The notes below the pieces were generated by a model. It searched no databases, was not told where the DNA came from, and saw only the letters and a program-made list of their open reading frames with translations. A stretch of 64,000 nt of DNA from Streptomyces thinghirensis (GTDB taxonomy: Bacteria; Actinomycetota; Actinomycetia; Streptomycetales; Streptomycetaceae), in NCBI GenBank assembly GCA_021502835.1, contig JAKFGP010000002.1, positions 186,001 to 250,000 of the forward strand, read 5' to 3'. This document shows, piece after piece, positions 54,878 through 64,000 of this stretch. Each line of letters starts with the position of its first letter. Position 1 is the stretch's first letter. Both the position numbers and the translations under genes were made by a program.

Positions 54878-56247
54878 TCAGCACTCGATGATGTTCACCG
54901 CCAGCCCGCCCCGGGCCGTCTCCTTGTACTTCACCGACATGTCCGCGCCGGTGTCCTTCATGGTCTTGATGACCTTGTCGAGGGACACCTTGTGGGACCC
55001 GTCGCCCCGCATCGCCATCCGCGCCGCCGTGACCGCCTTGACCGCGGCCATGCCGTTGCGCTCGATGCACCGGGATCTGGACGAGGCCGCCGACCGGGTC
55101 GCAGGTCAGGCCGAGATTGTGCTCCATGCCGATCTCGGCGGCGTTCTCCACCTGCTCGGGGAGCCGCCCAGCACCTCGGCGAGCGCGCCGGCCGCCATGG
55201 AGCAGGCCGAGCCGACCTCGCCCTGGCAGCCGACCTCGGCGCCGGAGATGGAGGCGTTCTCCTTGAAGAGCATGCCGATCGCGCCCGCGGCCAGGAGGAA
55301 GCGGACCACGCCCTCCTCGTCGGCACCGGGCACGAAGTTCATGTAGTAGTGCAGGACCGCCGGGATGATGCCCGCCGCGCCGTTCGTCGGGGCGGTGACG
55401 ACCCGGCCGCCGGCCGCGTTCTCCTCGGTTCACGGCCATGGCGTAGAGGGTGATCCACTCCATGGAGAGGGCCTGCGGGTCGCCCTCCGAGCGCAGCTTG
55501 CGCGCGGTGTTGGCGGCGCGGCGGCGGACCCTGAGGCCGCCCGGCAGTATGCCCCTCGCGGGACATGCCGCGGCGTCGACGCACGCCTGCATCACGCGCC
55601 AGATCTCCAGCAGGCCCTCGCGGATCTCGTCCTCGTCGCGCCAGGAGCGCTCGTTCTCCAGCATCAGGGCCGAGATGGACAGGCCCGTCTCCCGGGACAG
55701 GCGCAGCAGCTCGTCGCCGGTGCGGAAGGGGTACTTCAGCACCGTGTCGTCGAGCACGATGCGGTCCGCGCCCACCGCGTCCTCGTCGACGACGAAGCCG
55801 CCGCCGACCGAGTAGTAGGTCTTCGAGAGCACTTCCGTGCCGGCCGCGTCGTACGCCCACGGGGTCATGCCGTTGGCGTGGTAGGGGGGCCTTGCGGCGG
55901 TGCAGGACCATGTCGTCGTCGTAGGCGAAGGCGATCCCGTGCTCGCCGAGGAGGCGGATGCGGCCCGAGGACTTGATCGTCTCGACGCGTTCGTCCGCCG
56001 TCTCCACGTCCACCGTGCGCGGCGAGTCGCCCTCCAGGCCGAGCAGCACCGCCTTGGGCGTGCCGTGGCCGTGGCCGGTGGCGCCGAGCGAGCCGCACAG
56101 CTCGGCGCGGACCGAGGCGACGGAGCCGAGCAGTTCCTCGTTGCGCAGACGGCGGGCGAACATGCGGGCCGCGCGCATCGGGCCGACCGTGTGGGGAGCT
56201 CGACGGGCCGATGCCGATCGAGAACAGGTCGAAGACCGAGATGGCCA
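54878..56247 (-). CDS. sdaA: L-serine ammonia-lyase (L-serine dehydratase, iron-sulfur type)
   Basis: Deaminates L-serine to pyruvate and ammonia. About 456 residues, the single-chain form (beta plus alpha domains). Start [20 protein letters not shown] with [15 protein letters not shown]. The catalytic domain has [20 protein letters not shown], the iron-sulfur cysteines in [20 protein letters not shown] and [15 protein letters not shown], and the end AVNIIEC. GTG at 56247 follows GAGGAG. Indels near 55083, 55168, 55428, 55560, 55895 and 56205. It completes the glycine-serine-pyruvate route with the upstream glyA and gcv genes. Confidence 0.93.
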
Positions 56248-56298
56248 CGGGGGACTCCTCAGAACGGGGTGGTGCAGAGGTGGTGCTTCGGGGGACGT

Positions 56299-56331
56299 GG
56301 TGCCGTGCCCGCTCGTGACGGGCACGGCACC
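56299..56331 (-). terminator. Hairpin between glyA and sdaA
   Basis: Perfect 13-base stem GGTGCCGTGCCCG (56299-56311) with CGGGCACGGCACC (56319-56331), loop 7 bases. It lies 19 bases after the glyA stop, so part of the riboswitch-driven transcript may end here before sdaA. Confidence 0.8.
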
Positions 56332-56349
56332 CCCGTGCACACGCGGTGT

Positions 56350-57613
56350 CTACTTGTTCAGACCCGGGTACAGCGGGTGCTTGTCGGCCAGGGCCTTCAC
56401 CCGGGCCTTGAGGGCTTCGGCGTCGTACGACGGCTTCAGCGCCTCGGCGATCACGTCCGCGACCTCGGCGAAGTCCTCGGCCGTGAAGCCGCGGGTCGCC
56501 AGGGCCGGCGTACCGATGCGCAGACCGGAGGTCACCATCGGCGGACGCGGGTCGTTCCGGGACGGCGTTGCGGTTGACCGTGATGCCGACCTCGTGGAGG
56601 CGGTCCTCGGCCTGCTGCCCGTCCAGCTCGGAGTCGCGCAGGTCCACCAGGACCAGGTGGACGTCCGTGCCGCCGGTCAGGACCGAGACGCCCGCCGCCT
56701 CGCGTCGTCCCGCACCAGGCGCTCGGCCAGGATGCGGGCACCCTCCAGCGTACGGCCCTGGGCGCTCCTTGAAGTCCTCGCTCGCGGCGACCTTGAAGGC
56801 GACGGCCTTGGCGGCCACCACGTGCTCCAGCGGGCCACCCTGCTGACCGGGGAAGACGGCGGAGTTGATCTTCTTGGCGAGTTCGGCCGTGGAGAGGATC
56901 ACACCGCCGCGGGGGCCGCCCAGCGTCTTGTGGGTCGTGGTGGTCACCACGTGGGCGTGCGGGACCGGGTTCGGGTGCAGGCCCGCCGCGACCAGACCGG
57001 CGAAGTGCGCCATGTCGACCATCAGGTACGCGCCGACCTCGTCCGCGACCTTGCGGAACGCGGCGAAGTCCAGCTGCCTCGGGTACGCCGACCAGCCGGC
57101 CACGATCAGCTTCGGCTTGGTCTCCTTGGCGAGGCGCTCCACCTCGGCCATGTCTACCTGACCGTCTTCGCCCACGTGGTAGGGGACGACGTTGTAGAGC
57201 TTGCCGGAGAAGTTGATCTTCATGCCGTGGGTCAGGTGCCCCGCCGTGGGCGAGGTTCAGACCCATGATCGTGTCGCCGGGCTTGAGCAGCGCGAACATC
57301 GCGGCCGCGTTGGCCTGGGCGCCCGAGTGCGGCTGCACGTTGGCGTGCTCGGCGCCGAAGAGCGCCTTGACCCGGTCGATGGCGATCTGCTCGACCACGT
57401 CGACGTGCTCGCAGCCGCCGTAGTAGCGGCGGCCGGGGTAGCCCTCGGCGTACTTGTTGGTGAGGACCGAGCCCTGGGCCTCCATGACCGCGACGGGCGC
57501 GAAGTTCTCGGAGGCGATCATTTCCAGGGTGGACTGCTGGCGGTCCAGCTCGGCGTCGACGGCGGCGGCGACGTCGGGGTCGAGCTCGTGCGGGGTGTGT
57601 TCAGAAGCGACAT
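56350..57613 (-). CDS. glyA: Serine hydroxymethyltransferase
   Basis: Interconverts glycine plus methylene-tetrahydrofolate and serine; with the glycine cleavage system it turns two glycines into one serine. About 420 residues. Motifs: [74 protein letters not shown] and the pyridoxal-phosphate lysine in [21 protein letters not shown] at 57613 (MSLLNT) follows GAGGAG. Indels near 56562, 56705, 56762, 57240 and 57598. It is 14 bases downstream of gcvH, so co-transcribed. Confidence 0.94.
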
Positions 57614-57627
57614 GCGGTCGTGACTCC

Positions 57628-58005
57628 TCAGCCGGCGGTGAAGGCGGTGTACTCGTCGGCGGAGAGCAGGTCGGCCGGCTCGTCCGTGACGCGCACCTTG
57701 AACAGCCAGCCGCCCTCGAAGGGCGCGGAGTTCACCAGCGACGGGTCGTTGACGACGTCCTCGTTGACCTCGGTGATCTCGCCGGAGACGGGGGAGTACA
57801 GGTCGGAGACCGACTTGGTGGACTCCAGTTCGCCGCAGGTCTCGCCCGCGGTCACCGAGTCGCCGACCTCGGGGAGCTGGACGAAGACCACGTCACCGAG
57901 CGCGTTGGCCGCGTGCTCCGTGATGCCGACCGTCGAGGCGCCGTCCTCGGCGGCCGACAGCCACTCGTGCTCCTTGCTGTAACGCAGCTGCTGGGGGTTG
58001 CTCAT
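57628..58005 (-). CDS. gcvH: Glycine cleavage system H protein
   Basis: Lipoyl carrier that shuttles the aminomethyl group between the P, T and L proteins. Intact 125-residue frame. Start [20 protein letters not shown], then [20 protein letters not shown] and the lipoylated lysine in [20 protein letters not shown]. The end is [21 protein letters not shown] at 58005 with AGGAGA upstream. It lies between gcvT and glyA. The P protein gene is not in the window; in S. coelicolor it is elsewhere. Confidence 0.96.
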   Translation of the reverse strand: MSNPQQLRYSKEHEWLSAAEDGASTVGITEHAANALGDVVFVQLPEVGDSVTAGETCGELESTKSVSDLYSPVSGEITEVNEDVVNDPSLVNSAPFEGGWLFKVRVTDEPADLLSADEYTAFTAG

Positions 58006-58139
58006 GACCTGAATTCTCCTGTACGCGAGGAGTGCTGGTGAAGGGGGCTGCTGATGAGGGGACTGCTGACACCGCTGGTGAGCAGCGAGGACGCGCGCGG
58101 GACGACAGGGCCCCGCCGCCCGGTGTCAGTGTGCAGTGT

Positions 58140-59259
<1,120 letters not shown>

Positions 59260-59308
59260 CGGTCGGTCGTCTCCCAGGACAGGACGTGGCGAGGTCGATC
59301 CTCCCCAT

Positions 59309-59504
59309 CTGTCATCGAAACCTGAGAGGTTCGCCACGACCACCGGAGTACGGCGGCCAGGACTTGCACCTTGGGTGGGGCAGCCCGTCGAGGGGCGGCC
59401 CGCTTTTCAGATGTGCCTCGCCCACGCGGTAACGGTGCCTGAGAGATTCAAGGGAGGGACTTGCTCCTTCGGCGCCCCGGCGCGGCCGGGACTCTCCCGC
59501 GCGG
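59309..59504 (-). ncRNA. Tandem glycine riboswitch upstream of gcvT
   Basis: On the minus strand the 5' aptamer reads GCGCGGGAGAGT, CGCCGAAGGAGCAAGT, CCTCCCTTGAATCTCTCAGG (about 59504-59430). The 3' aptamer has GGGCGAGGCACATCTGAAAA, AAGGTGCAAGTCC and GAACCTCTCAGGTTTC then GATGACAGA (about 59430-59309). These are the conserved glycine-aptamer cores, present twice in a row. The 3' end lies 50 bases before the gcvT start. Actinobacterial glycine riboswitches of this place switch gcv genes on when glycine is high. Confidence 0.94.
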
Positions 59505-59688
59505 ATTCAAACGGCCGGTATGCAGTTGGCGCCGCCATCATTGCACGCCCGGACGATCCATGGCAGACCGTGATCTGTAACCGGCCTGTGGCAGTAAGCG
59601 CACGAAAACGCGAGACCTGCGCATTACCTTCTCTTTACACTCGACGGGGATGGTGACTCGTGAACCGCCCCAGGGGAGGACGATCACG

Positions 59689-60358
59689 GTGAACAGGACC
59701 ACGGCGTACGCCACGACCTCGGGTCTCGCGCTGCCCAAGCAGCCCGTCGCCCCGGCACCGGAGGCGTGCGCCGAACTGCCCGCACCCGTCGTCCGCGACC
59801 TGCGGGACCGGGACGGCCGCAGCCCGCACGCCCTGCTCTTCGGACCCCGGGACCTGGTGGTGATCACCGGCCTGCCCGGCAGCGGCAAGTCCACGCTGAT
59901 GGCGCGCACCGTACGCGGACCGCGCATCGACTCCCAGGACACCCGCGACCGCTGGGACCGCCGCATGCCGCGCTTCCTGCCGTACGGGCTCTACCGCCCC
60001 TTCGTCCGCCTCGCCCACTACGCCGGACTGCGCAGGGTGCTGCGGCTCCGGCGAGGGCGTCGTCGTGCACGACTGCGGCACCCAGGCCTGGGTGCGCGGC
60101 TGGCTGGCCCGCGAGGCCCGCCGCCGTGACGGCACCCTGCACCTGCTGCTGCTCGACGTCGACGCCGGAGAGGCCCTGGCCGGCCAGCGAGAGCGCGGCC
60201 GGGGCGTGTCGCGGTACGCGTTCCTGCGCCACCGCACGGCCAACACCCGCCTGCTGCGCGCGGTGACCGAGGGCACCCTGCCCGCCGGCTGCACCTCGGC
60301 GATCCTCCTGGACCGGGCGGCGGCGGACACGCTGCGCCGCATCGCCTTCACGGGGTGA
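59689..60358 (+). CDS. P-loop kinase-like ATP-binding protein
   Basis: About 222 residues. Walker A in DLVVITGLPGSGKSTLMART, then IDSQDTRDRWDRRMP and FLPYGLYRPFVRLAHYAGLR; a Walker-B-like strand VVVHDCGTQAWVRGW; and LHLLLLDVDAGEALAGQRER with GRGVSRYAFLRHRTAN, which resembles the lid of nucleoside or zeta-toxin-type kinases. Function unknown. GTG at 59689 has AGGGGAGGA upstream. An in-frame ATG at 59650, 8 bases after TACACT, could give a leaderless longer form. One indel near 60050. It is divergent from the riboswitch. Confidence 0.78.
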
Positions 60359-60437
60359 CGCACCGTAGGGCGGCGGGGCCGAACGGGTTAGCCTTTTCAG
60401 CCACAGCAGCGGTACCAGGCAGGCGGTAGGTAGGCAG

Positions 60438-61208
60438 ATGGACTTCCCGGCACAGGCGCACCCCCACCCGCACGGCGGGTGGCCCGGCAACGAGCTGAGG
60501 AGGTGCTGTCCGCCTCCCTCGGCGTGCCGGGCGCCGGCGGCCGGATCGTGGAGGTGCTCGGCCGCAGCTTGGTGTGGATACCCCTGCCGAACGGCGGCGG
60601 CCTCGAACAGCGGCCCCCTCGACCTGCCCCTCGCTGGAGATCGAGGGCCAGGCCTACGTGCCGGTGTTCAGCTCGGAGGAGCAGCTCCGGCAGGTCGCCG
60701 GCGCGCAGATGGCGTACACCATCGCCCCCGCCGCGGAGTTCGCCCGCGGCCTGCCCCCGCAGGTCGGCATCGCCGTGAACCCGGACGGCGTGGTCGGCAT
60801 CCCGCTGCCGCCGCCGGCCGGTGGCCGAGCTGTGCCGGGCCGGCCGCACCCCGCTGGACGGACCCGCGTCCGGCGGCAGGGTCCGCCTCTTCGAGCCGGA
60901 CTGGCAGGACGACCCGGTGGACTTCCTGGCCGCGGCCTCCGCCGAGTTCGCCGCCGTCGGCGTCGTGCGCACCGCCCGCCGCTGCCTGGCCGCCGTCGAG
61001 ACGGCCGACCCCGTCATGTTCGTCGGCGTCGAACTCACCCACTGGGAGGACGACGCCCGCGCCCTCCCCCTGGACGCCCTGGAGCCGCGCCCCGACCAAG
61101 GCCCCCCTGAAGACCCAGGTCAACCTGGTCCTCCTGGAGGCAGCCCAGGACCCGGTCTGCGACTGGATGCGGGCGAACGTCCATCCCTTCTACAACCGCG
61201 ACTTGTAA
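60438..61208 (+). CDS. SseB-family protein 1
   Basis: About 256 residues. The N-terminal half matches SseB N-terminal repeats (LPSLEIEGQAYVPVFSSEEQ, MAYTIAPAAEFARGLPPQVG, IAVNPDGVVGIPLPP). The C-terminal half is the SseB_C part (FLAAASAEFAAVGVVRTARR, MFVGVELTHWEDDARALPLD) ending DWMRANVHPFYNRDL. SseB gives 'enhanced serine sensitivity' in E. coli; its molecular role is unknown. ATG at 60438. Indels near 60503, 60612, 60822 and 61098. It is followed 189 bases later by a related gene. Confidence 0.83.
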   Translation: MDFPAQAHPHPHGGWPGNELRRCCPPPSACRAPAAGSWRCSAAAWCGYPCRTAAASNSGPLDLPLAGDRGPGLRAGVQLGGAAPAGRRRADGVHHRPRRGVRPRPAPAGRHRREPGRRGRHPAAAAGRWPSCAGPAAPRWTDPRPAAGSASSSRTGRTTRWTSWPRPPPSSPPSASCAPPAAAWPPSRRPTPSCSSASNSPTGRTTPAPSPWTPWSRAPTKAPLKTQVNLVLLEAAQDPVCDWMRANVHPFYNRDL

Positions 61209-61397
61209 GGAGCGATCTACAGGACTCTCCGGGCGCCGGTCAGGGCAGCCGACCTAGGGACGCGGGGAACTGCGCGCCCAGCCACGACGAACCCGCACCC
61301 GCGAACGGACGTGGCACCCCGAGCCTCATAGGCGCCCCTCGTCCGGCGGAGCCTTAAGCTGGTTCCACAACCGGGAACTCTCGAAGGGGCGATACAC

Positions 61398-62197
61398 GTG
61401 AGCGCCAGCGGCACCACGACCGGACAGGTCGAGCACATGCTGCGCCAGGTGACGCCCGGGCGCTACGACGCCTACGAGGGCCTGCTGCGCGCCCTCGCCA
61501 CCCCCACCTCCGGCCAGGTCTGGATGCTGCTCTGGCACGGCCAGGCCGGCTCCCCGGACGCGCAGTACGGAAACATGGAGGTCGAAGGGTACGGCTACGC
61601 GCCCTGCGTCACCTCCGCCCAGGAGCTGTCGGCCAGCGGCTGGAACCGGTCGTACGAGGTGGTCGACGGCCTGGAGGTGGCCCGCGCCCTCTACCCGGAC
61701 CACTACGGCCTCTGGCTCAACCCGCACGCCCCCGGCGGCGGCGTCGGCATCCCCTGGCTGGATCTGCGCCGCATCGCCTCCGGCCTGGACCGACAGCCCG
61801 CCGGACCTCTGCGCCTGTCCGAACCGGCCATCGAGGTCCCCCAGTTCTACGCCCTGCTCGCGCAGAACGCCCACCGTACCCCGGCGGTCCGCGCGCTTCG
61901 CCGCGCCTGGGTGCAGCCGGCGCTGGGCGCGCCCTATCTCGCCATCGGCCTCGACGTGTACGACACCTCGCCGCCGGCCGTCGACGCGGTGCGCGGGATG
62001 ATGCAGCAGTCCGTCGGCGCGGTGCCGGACGGGCTGCCGGTGTCGACGGTGGCGATGACCGACACCCACGACCCGGTCGCCATGTGGCTGCGCGCCCACG
62101 CCCGCCCCTTCTACGACCGCGAGGCCCACGTGGCCGCCCCCGCCCAGGCACCCGCTGGGGCGGGTACGGATACCCCCCGGCCGGGGGCCGGTACTGA
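61398..62197 (+). CDS. SseB-family protein 2
   Basis: About 266 residues. It starts with a region (QVEHMLRQVTPGRYDAYEGL) followed by a full SseB-like unit (QVWMLLWHGQAGSPDAQYGN) and the C-terminal part PYLAIGLDVYDTSPPAVDAV. The sequence MWLRAHARPFYDRE mirrors the end of SseB protein 1. GTG at 61398 with GAAGGGG upstream. As written, a missing G near 62160 makes the frame run to 62450; in the other frame a natural Gly/Tyr-rich end (GYGYPPAGGRY) and TGA at 62197 appear, and this end is used here. Confidence 0.8.
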
Positions 62198-62510
62198 CCG
62201 TCGCGGGACCCGTCCCGCCACCGGTGGGCGGACATCTTCGCGCGTAGACGAGGGCGTAAGGCGCCCCCCTGTCCTCGATGTCCCAACTCGCCCGCGTCCG
62301 GCCCCCGTTACCCAGTGTCCGGATAACGGAACACCTCAAACAGCATCACGGTTGCGCATCCATTCCCCGTCAAGTCTGGCTACTGATCGCCAAGCGTTGA
62401 AGACTCCCGCAACAAGGGGTGGTTGTTCGCCCCTGTGCACGACGGACTGATCACGCCGCTACAGCGGCAAGTGCGGCCGGCTACCGCCGGTTGAGAGGGG
62501 TCCCTGCCAG
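62198..62510 (+). promoter_or_regulatory. Upstream region of the peptide ABC importer
   Basis: 313 bases between SseB protein 2 and the permease. The reading frame open through much of it shows no recognised protein sequence. AT-richer stretches near 62330-62400 are the likely promoter zone; no exact boxes are claimed. Confidence 0.35.
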
Positions 62511-63517
62511 ATGACGGCACCATTGCACGAGCCGACCGCGGAAGCGGCCCCGGAGTGCGGCCGAGGAAGCGGCGGTTGCCGGCGCCGACGCCAAGGCGGT
62601 ACAGGGGCGTTCCCTGGGCCGGATCGCCTGGGAGCGACTGAAACGGGACAAGCCAGCCCTGACGGGCGGCATCGTGGTGCTCGTCCTCATCGTGATCGCG
62701 GTGCTCGCGCCGGCGATCACCTCCCTCTACGGGCAAGATCCCAACTCGTTCAACGAGGATGCGATCGATCCGCTGTTCGGCACCCCCACGGGGTCGCTGG
62801 GCGGCATCAGCGGCGAGCACTGGCTCGGTGTCGAACCGGTCAACGGCCGCGACGTCTTCGCCCGTATCGTCCACGGCGCCCGGATCTCACTGCTCGTGGG
62901 CTTCCTTTCCGCGCTCGTCGCCGTGGTCATCGGCACCGTCCTGGGTGTCCTGGCCGGCTTCTTCGGCGGCTGGGTCGACGCCCTCATCAGCCGGGTCATG
63001 GACGGCCTGCTGGCCTTCCCGCAGTTGCTGTTCATCATCGCGCTGGTCTCCGTCATGCCCGACGACATGCTGGGACTGAGCGGCACGGGCGTGCGTCTGC
63101 TCACGATGATCCTGGTCATCGGCTTCTTCGGCTGGCCCTACATCGGTCGCGTGGTCCGCGGCCAGACACTCGATGCGTGAACGGGAGTACGTCGAGGCGG
63201 CCCGGTCCCTGGGAGCCGGACGGTTCTACATCCTGTTCAAGGAACTGCCGCCCAACCTGGTGGCGCCGATCATCGTCTACACCACGATGATGATCCCCAC
63301 CAACATCCCGACCGAGGCGGCACTCAGCTTCCTGGGCGTGGGCGTCAAGCCGCCCACCTCGTCCTGGGGACAGATGCTTTCGAGCGCGATCGACTACTAC
63401 AAGTCGGATCCCATGTACATGGTGATCCCGGGTGTGGCGATCTTCATCACCGTTCTTGCCTTCAACCTCTTCGGGGACGGCGTACGCGACGCGCTGGACC
63501 CGAAGGGCTCCCGCTGA
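62511..63517 (+). CDS. Oligopeptide/dipeptide ABC transporter permease (DppC/OppC type)
   Basis: Inner-membrane subunit, about 335 residues. N-terminal cytoplasmic region, then SLGRIAWERLKRDKPALTGG with the first segment VVLVLIVIAVLAPAITSLYG, a periplasmic part, and segments ISLLVGFLSALVAVVIGTVL, LLFIIALVSVMP and LTMILVIGFFGWPYIGRVVR. The EAA loop is MREREYVEAARSLGAGRFYI, and the end is FNLFGDGVRDALDPKGSR. ATG at 62511. Indels near 62560 and 63172. It is first in an operon with the binding protein that follows; ATPase and second permease genes would lie beyond the window. Confidence 0.92.
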
Positions 63518-63587
63518 CCTGCCGTACCGGCAAGCGACCCGTGGCACCTGCACGGGGTCTCTCATCTAATCCGGAGGATCCGAGATC

Positions 63588-64000
63588 GTGACTACCCAAC
63601 GCACCCCGCGGGCGGCGCAAGCAGGCCTTGGCCGCTGCCGCAGTGGTCGCCGCGCTGCTGACCACCGCGGCGTGCGGCGGCGGCGGCGACGACAGCAACG
63701 GCGGTTCGAAGAACGGCGCCGCCGACTTCGACGCGGCCAACAACAAGGTCCTTCAGGCCTCCGAGGCCAAGAAGGGCGGGACGCTGAAGTTCGCCAGCAC
63801 GCAGGACGCCGACTCGTGGGACACCACGCGTGGCTACTACGGCTTCATGTGGAACTTCTCCCGCTACTACAGCCGCCAGCTCGTCACGAACAAGACGGAG
63901 CCGGCTCGGCGGGTGCCGAGGTCACGCCGGACCTCGCCAACGGGCTCGCCAAGGTCTCGGACGACGGCAAGACCTACACGTACACCCTGCGTGACGGCGT
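63588..64000 (+). CDS. Oligopeptide-binding lipoprotein (5' part only)
   Basis: Family 5 extracellular binding protein, cut by the window end. The lipoprotein signal ends LLTTAACGGGGDDSNGG. Mature sequence ADFDAANNKVLQASEAKKGG, TLKFASTQDADSWDTTRGYY, then EVTPDLANGLAKVSDDGKTY and TYTLRDGV, the usual N-terminal lobe of peptide-binding proteins. GTG at 63588 follows CGGAGGA. Indels near 63608 and 63903. It lies 70 bases after the permease gene. Confidence 0.9.
   Translation, partial: MTTQRTPRAAQAGLGRCRSGRRAADHRGVRRRRRRQQRRFEERRRRLRRGQQQGPSGLRGQEGRDAEVRQHAGRRLVGHHAWLLRLHVELLPLLQPPARHEQDGAGSAGAEVTPDLANGLAKVSDDGKTYTYTLRDG

Noticed and set aside
62198..62450. C-terminal extension of SseB protein 2
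   Set aside because: The extension is Pro/Arg/Thr-rich with no conserved pattern, and a natural Gly/Tyr-rich ending appears in the other frame after correcting one base.

Overview
The window is a high-GC actinobacterial chromosome segment, and gene content and order point to a Streptomyces. It carries the GlgE maltosyl-phosphate glucan pathway, heavy use of GTG starts, ATGA/GTGA stop-start overlaps and an actinobacterial glycine riboswitch. From memory, the order matches the core region of the S. coelicolor chromosome from about SCO5423 to SCO5477. No database search was run, so the species is not assigned.

Layout. 1-6.0 kb: central carbon genes pyk, ackA and pta on the minus strand, divergent from pfkA. 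6.0-14.1 kb: a DNA-binding regulator, a sugar ABC importer without its own ATPase, and a CitA/CitB-type two-component system divergent from a C4-dicarboxylate symporter. 14.1-17.5 kb: a MerR-thioredoxin pair, a HelD-like RNA-polymerase-associated helicase and a MITE-like element. 17.5-28.3 kb: glgB-pep2-treS-glgE (minus) divergent from a glycogen phosphorylase; a debranching enzyme gene (glgX) follows at 42.5-44.8 kb. 28.3-38.7 kb: a small conserved protein, a secreted M4 metalloprotease and four linked ABC exporter half-transporters. 38.9-42.5 kb: a drug-type ABC exporter coupled to a NarL-type two-component system. 44.9-49.2 kb: two tandem L,D-transpeptidases, an enoyl-CoA hydratase and an anti-sigma-type ATPase. 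49.3-54.8 kb: a secreted pierisin-type ADP-ribosyltransferase closely like ScARP, a GNAT protein, a MerR regulator, an EF-hand protein, an NADP/F420-type reductase, a GH25 lysozyme and an MHS-type transporter. 54.9-59.5 kb: a glycine-to-serine-to-pyruvate cluster (riboswitch, gcvT, gcvH, glyA, sdaA). 59.7-64 kb: a P-loop protein, two SseB-like proteins and the start of a peptide ABC importer.

How the genes work together. treS and pep2 turn trehalose into maltose and maltose 1-phosphate, glgE polymerises that, glgB branches the product, and glgP and glgX degrade it. In the glycine cluster, glycine sensed by RNA would induce its own cleavage (gcvT, gcvH), conversion to serine (glyA) and deamination to pyruvate (sdaA). 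pta and ackA then link acetyl-CoA to acetate.

Quality warning. Most genes are interrupted by one or several single-base frameshifts, many next to runs of G or C, and conserved protein sequence continues in the next frame. This is the pattern of uncorrected indel errors in a GC-rich assembly rather than gene decay. Coordinates below span the reconstructed genes across those frameshifts.
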